5,054 bases of DNA from an uncultured Pseudomonadota bacterium (lineage in GTDB: Bacteria > Myxococcota_A > Polyangia > HGW-17). Positions within the stretch are counted from its first letter, which is position 1, and every line of letters begins with the position of its first letter. A program made the position numbers and the translations under genes. Below are positions 1-5,054 of the stretch, in pieces. The stretch spans positions 1-5,054 of the forward strand of contig CALKWH010000092.1 of the NCBI GenBank assembly GCA_938004375.1, written 5' to 3'. The notes beneath the pieces were generated by a model. The model did not search any database. It was given only the letters and a program-made list of their open reading frames with translations, and was not told where the DNA came from.

Positions 1-81
1 GACGTTGTTGACGTTGTTGACGTTGTTGACGTTGTTGACGTTGTTGACGTTGTTACCATTGTTGACGTTGTTGACGTTGTT
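1..81. repeat. 9-bp tandem repeat (GACGTTGTT), nine units
   Basis: Nine consecutive 9-bp units are present. Eight are identical GACGTTGTT; the seventh from the left (55-63) is ACCATTGTT. The period is a multiple of three, and the array encodes Asn-Asn-Val (variant: Asn-Asn-Gly) on the minus strand in the lipoprotein gene. The units are identical even at synonymous positions, which suggests recent slippage or duplication. The array reaches base 1, so the true copy number is unknown and may be collapsed by assembly. Confidence 0.95.
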
Positions 82-159
82 GGCGGTGCCGCCGTCGTCG
101 TCGCAGGCGGAGACGGGGAGCAGCAGGGCGGTCAGTAGCAGGGCGGATAAGATGCGCAT
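1..159 (-). CDS. Partial Asn-rich lipoprotein, N-terminal 53 residues
   Basis: This is the start of a minus-strand gene that runs off the left edge. ATG is at 159-157, preceded by a strong AGGAGG at 6-nt spacing. The 53 visible residues begin MRILSALLLTALLLPVSAC, a signal peptide ending in a lipobox (VSAC) with the lipidated Cys at residue 19. Then comes DDDGGTA and nine Asn-Asn-Val/Gly triplets (NNV twice, NNG once, NNV six times) reaching the window edge. The protein should be exported and lipid-anchored; the Asn-rich stretch looks like a flexible linker before a mature domain that is not in the window, so its function cannot be told. It starts 18 nt after the stop of the FadL-like gene on the same strand, so the two are probably co-transcribed and may act together at the envelope. 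Asp follows the lipidated Cys; in enterobacteria that favours inner-membrane retention, but this rule may not apply here. The reading frame stays open to base 1. Confidence 0.85.
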   Translation of the reverse strand, partial: MRILSALLLTALLLPVSACDDDGGTANNVNNVNNGNNVNNVNNVNNVNNVNNV

Positions 160-165
160 GGAAGT

Positions 166-171
166 CCTCCT
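166..171 (-). promoter_or_regulatory. Ribosome binding site of the lipoprotein gene
   Basis: On the minus strand this reads AGGAGG (within AAGGAGGA), 6 nt before the ATG at 159. It lies inside the 18-nt gap after the FadL-like stop codon. It fixes the start of the small lipoprotein gene and supports coupled translation of the two genes. Confidence 0.85.
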
Positions 172-177
172 TGGGGT

Positions 178-1623
178 TCAGTCCGTCGCGATTCGGAGCC
201 AGGCCATGATCGCGAAGATGAACCCGTCGCTGGAAAAGCCGGGGAACCCGGGGTTGTTGGTCTGAAAGCCGGCCGACTCCGGGATGAAGTCGCCGGTGAA
301 GATGTGCTCGGAGTCGGGGTACTCGTCGAAGGCCGGGTTGGCGGCATCGGGGTCCTTCATGGTTTCCCGGGGGACGAGCCAGTGGACCTGGGCCGAGAAG
401 CCTGCGGTGATGCCGCGATGGGCCATGGCGCGGCTCTCCCAGCCCAGCGCGAAGGCCAGGCGGTGGTTGTCCACGTAGGACGAGCGCCCGGTCTGGTCCG
501 GCACGGGGGACGGGATGAACGCGGCGTCGAAGCCGACGGTGTTCGTTCCCAGCACCTGCCGCAGGCCCAGGGTGACGCGGACGGTGTCGGACCAGGGGTC
601 CGCCGGCTTCTCGCCGTGGCGGTCGAGGTAGGTGGACCACCGCTCCCACTGGGCCGAGAGGGCGGCGCTGAAGCGGTCGCGGCCGGGGGCGCCGGGCTCG
701 AAGGCCGCGCCCAGGTGCACCCGCAGGGGCTCGTAACCGTACACCATGGAGAAGCGCTGGACGACGGCCTCGCCCGCCTCGGGCTGGTAGTTCCAGAACT
801 GGACCTCGCTCTCACCGTCGGTGCGGCTCTCGGCGGGGAAGTGCACGGCGGAGGTGAACGACCAGGCCGGCCGGGGGCGCCAGGCGAGGCCCAGGTGCGG
901 CAGGAACTTGGTGTTCACGGTCACGCCGGTGTTCATGTGGCTCTCGTCCTGCCGCGAGGCGTCGGGCATGAAGATGCCGGCCTGGGTGCGCGCGGTGTTG
1001 CTCATGGTCACGCCGGCCCCCAGGTGGAGCCCGCGGGCGACGCGGCCGGCCAGCGCCAGGACGATCAGGTTGGTCTTCAGACGGTCCTCGAACAGTTCGA
1101 AGTGCAGGCTGTTGGTGAAGTACTGCTCGCGCTCGTCGGAGAAGAACGGGGACTGCTCCTGGAAGGCGCCCAGCGGGAAGATGCCCATGAAACCCACGAC
1201 CAGGCGGTCCTCGAGGAAGCCCATCCGAGAGCCGAGCAGGGCGTAGCCGTCGTTGGACGAAGGGTTCCACGACCCGCGCCGGGCGCGCAGGCGGTCGGTG
1301 GGCAGGGGGCGCAGCATGTTCTCGACGCCGGCCAGCGGGCGGGACTCGAAGATGTTCTCGTGGATGTCCCAGGCGGGGTCACGGCCCATCAGGGAGATGT
1401 CGAACTGCTGGGAGACCAGGATGAACCCCATGGTGAAACCGGAGGTGCCGGTGACCAGAAGGGCGGGGTTGAAATAGGTTGCCGAGAGGCCGGAGGACAG
1501 CGTCCGCGCCGAGAGCGGGTTGGGGCCGTCGGGGGCGCCGACGGTCTCGGGCAGGGTGGCGGCGCGGACCCCGGTGGGTAGGGTCAAAATAAAAATAATA
1601 ATCAATCGTAGGAGCGGTTTCAT
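178..1623 (-). CDS. FadL/TodX-like outer-membrane beta-barrel channel
   Basis: This 481-residue protein fits the OMPP1/FadL/TodX family of 14-stranded outer-membrane channels, which take up long-chain fatty acids, aromatics and other hydrophobic molecules by diffusion. The N-terminus MKPLLRLIIIFILTLPTGVRA is a signal peptide with a likely signal peptidase I cut after VRA (residue 21). Residues 38-56 (SARTLSSGLSATYFNPALL) match the family's N-terminal signature, which forms the plug inside the barrel and includes the conserved Asn-Pro (52-53). The rest shows alternating amphipathic strands rich in Trp, Tyr and Phe, and a late SYVDNHRLAFALGWE segment typical of C-terminal FadL strands. The length is usual for the family. 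The substrate cannot be predicted. The E. coli-style terminal aromatic residue is missing: the protein ends RIATD. The ribosome binding site is weak (AAAGG). A promoter lies just upstream, and a lipoprotein gene follows after 18 nt, probably in the same operon. The family call is confident; the exact role is inferred. Confidence 0.85.
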   Translation of the reverse strand: MKPLLRLIIIFILTLPTGVRAATLPETVGAPDGPNPLSARTLSSGLSATYFNPALLVTGTSGFTMGFILVSQQFDISLMGRDPAWDIHENIFESRPLAGVENMLRPLPTDRLRARRGSWNPSSNDGYALLGSRMGFLEDRLVVGFMGIFPLGAFQEQSPFFSDEREQYFTNSLHFELFEDRLKTNLIVLALAGRVARGLHLGAGVTMSNTARTQAGIFMPDASRQDESHMNTGVTVNTKFLPHLGLAWRPRPAWSFTSAVHFPAESRTDGESEVQFWNYQPEAGEAVVQRFSMVYGYEPLRVHLGAAFEPGAPGRDRFSAALSAQWERWSTYLDRHGEKPADPWSDTVRVTLGLRQVLGTNTVGFDAAFIPSPVPDQTGRSSYVDNHRLAFALGWESRAMAHRGITAGFSAQVHWLVPRETMKDPDAANPAFDEYPDSEHIFTGDFIPESAGFQTNNPGFPGFSSDGFIFAIMAWLRIATD

Positions 1624-1666
1624 CTACCTTTACCTGTCATATCTGCGGATTCCCCGCAATTCGGAA

Positions 1667-1695
1667 TAGATAGTCTTTTATTCACGGTTTGTCAA
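1667..1695 (-). promoter_or_regulatory. Putative sigma-70 promoter for the FadL-like gene
   Basis: On the minus strand, a consensus -35 TTGACA (1690-1695) is followed after 17 nt by TATCTA (1667-1672) as -10. The region is much more AT-rich than its surroundings. Transcription would start near 1660, about 37 nt before the ATG. A small inverted repeat, TGCGG-ATTCC-CCGCA (1644-1658), sits at the very start of the predicted leader. The -10 match is only moderate. The promoter would drive the barrel gene and the lipoprotein behind it. Confidence 0.55.
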
Positions 1696-1731
1696 GTGTC
1701 TGGTGGGGGATGATCGTAAAAAAACAGGAAT

Positions 1732-2895
1732 TCAGGGCTGCCCGATGACCAGCGCGCACCCGCGGCGGACCGCGGCCATGCCGTGGACGCGGCGCAGCTC
1801 GTCGAGGGCGTCCTGCAGGGCGCCCCCGTCGACGGGGGTGAACAGGTTCAGTTGGCGGCGCGGCGGTCCCAGGGCGGTCAAGTGCAGGCCCAGGCGGCGC
1901 ACGCGCAGGCGATGGGGGAGGGCGCGCTCGAGGAGGGGGGCGGCGACCGCGCGCAGCTCGGGGTCGCGCCAGACGGGGTCGCGCAGGGTCGCCTGGCGCG
2001 AGGTCTCCTGCTGCTCGCCGTCGGCGACGGTGACCGTCACCCGACCCGCGGCCAGCTCCCGGGCGCGCAACTGGAACCCCAGCGCCTCGATCAGCGACCA
2101 CAGGGCGGCCGAGAGGGCCTCGGGATCGGCGGTGTCGGGCTGCAGCAGGAGGCTCTCGGACAGGGCCTCGTCGAGCTCCCGTCCCACGGGCGTGGGATCG
2201 ACGCCGGCGGCGGCCAGGCGCAGTCTGGCGCCCGCGGGGCCCAGCGCTGCGGCCGTCAGGGCCTCATCGAGGGCGGCGAGCTGGCCGGCGGTGTCCACCC
2301 CCAGGTAATGCAGGCGCAGCACGGCGGTCTCGCCCGCGCCGGGCAGCAGAGTCAGCGGCTGCGGGCACAGAAAGTCCGCCTCGTCGCCGGCGGGGATGGC
2401 GACGAAGCCCAGGGGCCGCACGACGCGCGTGGCCACGCGGGAGACGAGCTTGTTCGGGGCCAGCGCGCACGAAGGGACGAGCCCGGTGCGGGCGCGGACC
2501 TCCTGCTGCAGGCGGGCGGCGGCGTCCACCGCGCGCCCGTGCAGCCGCCGGGTGCCGGTGAGATCGAGGTACAGGTGGGCGCGGGGCCCCAGCTCGACCA
2601 GCGGCGAGACGGCGCCGGCCAGCTCCAGCAGGACGCGGGCGATTCGCAGCTGGCCTTCGGACGGCGGCGGGACCACGATCAGGCCGCGCACCCGGGCCCG
2701 GGCGGCCGCCAGCGGCATCCCGCGCGCGACGCCCTCGGAGAAGGCTTCGGGGGATACGTCCATGACCACCGCGCGGGGCACGCCGGCGAGGCCCACCACG
2801 AAGGCGCGCCCGGCCAGGGTGGGATCGCCCAGCGCCGCCACCTGCGCGGCGAAGCCGGTGACGTTGAGGTGCACGATGTGACGGATCAGGCCCAT
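1732..2895 (-). CDS. ImuB-like, catalytically inactive Y-family DNA polymerase homologue
   Basis: This 387-residue protein has the Y-family (DinB/UmuC/ImuB) layout: palm and fingers (about 1-170, including VPSCALAPNKLVSRVATRVV at 140-159), a helix-hairpin-helix thumb (about 180-212, LLPGAGETAVLRLHYLGVDT), and a little-finger domain (about 230-342, ending RRLGLHLTAL). A beta-clamp-binding motif QLNLF (348-352) follows, with a short DALDELRRVHG-type tail as in UmuC/DinB-like proteins. Aligned by eye to E. coli DinB, the metal-binding Asp8 is Asn11, Asp103 is Ala106, Glu104 is His107, and the steric-gate Phe13 is Ala16. Polymerase activity is therefore unlikely. Loss of these residues with a kept clamp motif is the hallmark of ImuB, which links the mutasome (ImuA/DnaE2) to the clamp in SOS mutagenesis. 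Unlike typical ImuB, only 35 residues follow the motif, and no imuA or dnaE2 is adjacent. GGAG (2904-2907) lies 8 nt before the ATG. The promoter contains a palindrome suited to LexA control. The fold call is firm; ImuB orthology is not. Confidence 0.85.
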   Translation of the reverse strand: MGLIRHIVHLNVTGFAAQVAALGDPTLAGRAFVVGLAGVPRAVVMDVSPEAFSEGVARGMPLAAARARVRGLIVVPPPSEGQLRIARVLLELAGAVSPLVELGPRAHLYLDLTGTRRLHGRAVDAAARLQQEVRARTGLVPSCALAPNKLVSRVATRVVRPLGFVAIPAGDEADFLCPQPLTLLPGAGETAVLRLHYLGVDTAGQLAALDEALTAAALGPAGARLRLAAAGVDPTPVGRELDEALSESLLLQPDTADPEALSAALWSLIEALGFQLRARELAAGRVTVTVADGEQQETSRQATLRDPVWRDPELRAVAAPLLERALPHRLRVRRLGLHLTALGPPRRQLNLFTPVDGGALQDALDELRRVHGMAAVRRGCALVIGQP

Positions 2896-2925
2896 GTAAG
2901 CGGCTCCGGTGGAATCGACCGTCGG

Positions 2926-2954
2926 ACCGTACCTAACAAATGTTAGGTTGTCAA
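2926..2954 (-). promoter_or_regulatory. Sigma-70-type promoter of the Y-family polymerase gene
   Basis: On the minus strand, a perfect -35 TTGACA (2949-2954) is separated by 17 nt from TACGGT (2926-2931) as -10. Transcription would start around 2919, giving a leader of about 24 nt. The spacer is almost entirely an 18-bp palindrome, so a bound repressor would block RNA polymerase. The -10 is weaker than the -35. Confidence 0.6.
2931..2948. promoter_or_regulatory. Palindromic operator, candidate LexA (SOS) box
   Basis: The sequence ACCTAACA-AA-TGTTAGGT is a perfect 8-bp inverted repeat around a 2-bp centre. It fills the spacer between -35 and -10 of the polymerase-gene promoter and starts 36 nt upstream of its ATG. 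Its core AAC-N4-GTT resembles the Gram-positive-type LexA site (GAAC-N4-GTTC), and Y-family polymerase genes are classic SOS targets. Known LexA sites differ widely between deltaproteobacterial groups, so naming LexA is inference; the palindrome and its placement are seen directly. It lies 97 nt before the divergent lipoprotein ATG and could affect that gene too. Confidence 0.6.
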
Positions 2955-2994
2955 GCCCGGCGCGGCCACCCGCCAGGGCGGTCGAGTTCTTTAC

Positions 2995-3022
2995 TTGACT
3001 TGCGCGCGTGATCAGTCATAAC
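2995..3022 (+). promoter_or_regulatory. Possible promoter of the plus-strand lipoprotein
   Basis: TTGACT (2995-3000) resembles a -35, and CATAAC (3017-3022), 16 nt further on, is a fair -10. Transcription would begin close to 3030, just before the ribosome binding site, leaving a very short leader. The match is moderate, and the true promoter could differ. Confidence 0.3.
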
Positions 3023-3030
3023 CAAAAAAC

Positions 3031-3036
3031 CGGAGG
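3031..3036 (+). promoter_or_regulatory. Ribosome binding site of the surface lipoprotein
   Basis: CGGAGG lies 9 nt before the ATG at 3046, just after a short A-run. It supports this start, which also gives a complete signal peptide. Confidence 0.7.
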
Positions 3037-3045
3037 CCGAGCGCC

Positions 3046-5004
3046 ATGAAGACAATCCTGGTCCGCACTTTGCACGTCCCGAGCCTGATCATCACCCTGA
3101 CGCTGGCCTTCGCGCTCGCCGCCTGCGCGGGCTCGAGCGGGGGTTCGAGCTGCGACCCCTCCACTGAAACCTGCGCCTGCTACGGGCCCGGGGACTGTCC
3201 GGCGGGCTGGCGCTGCGACGGCGTGCGGTGCGTGCCGGACGACGACGGCGGCACCGACGGCGGCACCGACGGTGGGGAAGACGTGACCGACGCAGGGACG
3301 GACGTCGACGGCGACGTCGTCGAGGTCAAGCTCGACTTCGGGGATCCGTGCGACGAGCGCACCGAGTGCCAGTCCAACATCTGCATCCTGGTGGCCACCG
3401 GCGGCTTCTGCTCCAAGGCGTGCATCGACGGCTCCAACTGTCCGGACGGCTTCGGGTGCCTGGGCGTGCTCGACGCCATCGAGCAGGGCCAGATCGGCTA
3501 CGTCTGCGTGCCCAGCGGGGACAACCTCTGCACCGCCTGCGAGACCAGCACCGAGTGCTCGCTCATCGGCCAGGATCTGTGCCTGAGCTACGGCCCCGGC
3601 AAGAACTTCTGCGCCCGCGACTGCCGCACGGTCTCGTGCCCCGCCGGTTACACCTGCACCGACGTGACCGTGCAGGGCAACCCCTACCGGCAGTGCGTCC
3701 CGGACAGCGGCGCCTGCGACTGCGGCGTGGCCAACGCCGGCGCCACCGAGCCCTGCGAGCTCCTGACGCCGTACGGCCCCTGCGGAGGCACGCGCACCTG
3801 CGGCGGCGCGACGGGCTGGGGCGCCTGCCTGCCCCCGGCGTCCACCGACGTCCCCGACGCGCTCTTCGGCGACGACGACTGCGACGGCATCGACGGCGAC
3901 CTCGACGGCGGCATCTTCGTCTCCACGACCGGGCAGGACGTGGACGGCTGCGGTCTCGACCACGCCGGCCTCGCGCAGCCCTACTGCCGGACGATCAGTT
4001 TCGGTATCGGCCAGGCGTTCACGGCCGGCCTCTCCTACGTCTACGTGCAGGCCGGCGCCTACGACGAGGTCGTCGTGCTGCGCCCCGGGATCCACGTATA
4101 CGGCGGCTATGACGCCACCTGGCGGCGCGCCGGGCGCGGGCAGGGCGCTCACACCGTCACCGTCACCGGCGGCCTCGACGCCGGCACCGGCCAGTACCTG
4201 ACCGTGCGCGCCCACGACCTCGACGTCTCCACCACGGTGGCCGACCTCGTGCTCGTGGGCCCTGCCGCCGCCGGCACGCTCCCGGACGGCAGCGGCCACT
4301 CGAGCTATGTCGTGCATGCCAGCAACGCGGCCGGTCTCCAGCTCGAGCGCGTCACCGTCCAGGCGGGGACGGGCGCTCCGGGGACCGCCGGCGGCGCCGG
4401 GCTCGACGCTTCCTCGGTGGACGCGGTGGCCGGCATGGGCGGCGGCACCGGCGGCGGAGCCAACGAGACGACCGACTCCTGCAACGACTCCAGCCGGGGC
4501 GCGGCCGGGACCCGGGGCACCAACATCTGCTCCGGAGGTCTCTCCCCCAACGGCGGTGCCGGCGGCACCGGCGGCACCATGGATACCCGCTGCGAGTTCC
4601 TGAACTGGAACTACAACGCCACCTCCGGGAACGCCGGCGCCAATGCCGACCAGTGGGCCACCTCGGACTACGGGTACCGCGGCGGCGGCGGGTACGCGGC
4701 CACCGGCGACTACACGAGCGGCCCGGGCGGCCCGGGGAACCCGGGGCGCGTGCAGAACGGCGTGCCCGGCGGCGGCGGCTCGGGCGCCTACCTCGTCGGC
4801 CTGTACTGGTACGCCCGGACCGGCGGCGCGGGCGGGCTCGGCCAGCACGGCGGCGGCGGCGGCGGTGGCGGCGGCTCCGGCGGCAGCGACTGGGGCATCG
4901 ACTCCTACGGCGCCGGCGGCGGCGGCGGCGGGGCCGGCGGCTGCGCGGCCCGCGGCGGTGGCGGCGGTGGCGGCGGCGGCGGCGGCAGCTTCGGCGTCTT
5001 CGCG
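3046..5004 (+). CDS. Large Cys-rich/Gly-rich surface lipoprotein, 3' end missing
   Basis: There are 653 genuine codons; the gene is cut where adapter sequence begins at 5005. Residues 1-27 are a signal peptide with lipobox LAAC (lipidated Cys27, then Ala, compatible with outer-membrane sorting). Residues 36-63 are Cys-rich, and 65-92 form an Asp/Gly/Thr linker containing a TDGG repeat. Residues 101-222 hold further Cys-rich modules of the 'NCPDGFGC' and 'SCPAGYTC' type, probably disulfide-bonded. Residues 236-281 show a PCGGTRTCGG...GWGAC segment leading into DDDCDGIDGD, like the putative metal-binding motif of MopE-type proteins. Residues 291-440 (including YVYVQAGAYDEVVVLRPGIHVYGGYD) resemble the DUF1565/right-handed beta-helix start seen in secreted deltaproteobacterial proteins. 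From about 440 the protein becomes very Gly-rich, with Gly runs in the last 50 residues. It probably sits on the cell surface; no enzymatic role is evident. It is divergent from the polymerase gene with no obvious functional link. The apparent tail RSEEHTSELQ and the stop at 5035-5037 are artefacts. Confidence 0.88.
4849..4987 (+). repeat. GGC/GGT trinucleotide-rich poly-glycine tract
   Basis: Three blocks of nearly pure GGC/GGT codons (about 4849-4882, 4912-4941 and 4951-4987) encode glycine runs in the surface lipoprotein, separated by short Ser/Asp/Tyr/Ala/Cys segments. Glycine enrichment itself begins near 4375. Such sequence is hard for short-read chemistry and assembly, so copy number here should be treated as uncertain. 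It directly precedes the point where the contig ends in adapter. Confidence 0.85.
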
Positions 5005-5054
5005 AGATCGGAAGAGCACACGTCTGAACTCCAGTAACCGAATACGATCTCGTA
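5005..5054 (+). other. Illumina TruSeq-type adapter contamination (not genomic)
   Basis: From AGATCGGAAGAGC at 5005 onward the sequence follows the standard TruSeq read-1 3' adapter for 34 bases (5005-5038), with one mismatch: A instead of C at 5036. An 8-base index CGAATACG (5039-5046) follows, then ATCTCGTA (5047-5054), the start of the flow-cell P7-side sequence. The adapter sequence is known independently of this window, so this is a direct match. Bases from 5005 on should be removed before any gene calling. Confidence 0.98.

Noticed and set aside
1..81. CRISPR array at the left edge
   Set aside because: The repeats are 9 bp and directly contiguous without spacers, and they are in frame within a protein.
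5..265. A plus-strand open frame encoding Leu-Thr-Leu repeats
   Set aside because: This is the tandem repeat read antisense. The minus-strand frame has a strong ribosome binding site, a signal peptide and a lipobox.
304..1581. A 425-codon plus-strand open frame opposite the FadL-like gene
   Set aside because: Its composition (Gly, Val, Ala, His, Gln) has no signal or motif, while the minus strand encodes a recognisable barrel protein with signal peptide and promoter.
1644..1658. Small hairpin TGCGG-ATTCC-CCGCA in the FadL-like gene leader
   Set aside because: A 5-bp stem is common by chance in GC-rich DNA, and nothing else suggests a riboswitch or protein site.
1711..1745. A possible intrinsic terminator after the polymerase gene (a T-run of seven on the minus strand)
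   Set aside because: Only a 3-bp GGG/CCC pairing lies upstream and it is not next to the T-run, so no stable hairpin supports it.
1783..2946. A 387-codon plus-strand open frame opposite the Y-family polymerase gene
   Set aside because: It is an antisense shadow of a clearly recognised gene in high-GC DNA, and no ribosome binding site or known motif was seen.
3016..5019. A 667-codon minus-strand open frame opposite the surface lipoprotein
   Set aside because: It is a GC-driven shadow of the plus-strand gene, full of Ala/Gly/Val with no domain. Its apparent start (MLFRS) is reverse-complement adapter sequence.

Overview
This 5,054-base window is very GC-rich. It looks like one complete short-read assembly contig from a Gram-negative bacterium, probably of the Myxococcota/Bradymonadota ('deltaproteobacterial') type. 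Three things suggest this: an outer-membrane beta-barrel gene; two lipoproteins with long Asn- or Asp/Gly-rich linkers after the lipobox; and a Cys-rich/Gly-rich surface lipoprotein carrying a DDDCDG motif, a style common in predatory or complex-lifestyle deltaproteobacteria. The lineage is inferred from protein style only; there is no rRNA or other marker gene.

Layout. From left to right on the minus strand lie the 5' part of a small lipoprotein gene (1-159, running off the left edge inside a 9-bp tandem repeat), a FadL/TodX-like outer-membrane channel (178-1623), and a Y-family DNA polymerase homologue (1732-2895). The barrel gene and the lipoprotein gene are 18 nt apart and probably co-transcribed, from a promoter at 1667-1695. 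The polymerase homologue has its own strong-looking promoter, with an 18-bp palindrome filling the spacer between -35 and -10. Divergent from it on the plus strand is a large cell-surface lipoprotein (3046 to the end of genuine sequence at 5004), which is cut off inside a Gly-rich GGC-repeat region.

Main biology. The Y-family protein keeps the whole polymerase fold and a textbook beta-clamp-binding motif (QLNLF), but all three catalytic carboxylates are replaced. It is therefore an ImuB-like, probably non-catalytic clamp-binding protein. The palindrome in its promoter is a good candidate SOS (LexA-type) operator. No imuA, dnaE2 or lexA is present in the window.

Main caution. The last 50 bases (5005-5054) are not genomic. 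They are an Illumina TruSeq-type adapter with an 8-base index. They give the plus-strand lipoprotein a false ten-residue C-terminus (RSEEHTSELQ) and a false stop codon. Both contig ends lie in low-complexity repeats, which probably explains why assembly stopped there. I found no RNA genes, CRISPR, insertion sequences or convincing terminators, and no gene-free stretch longer than about 150 bases.
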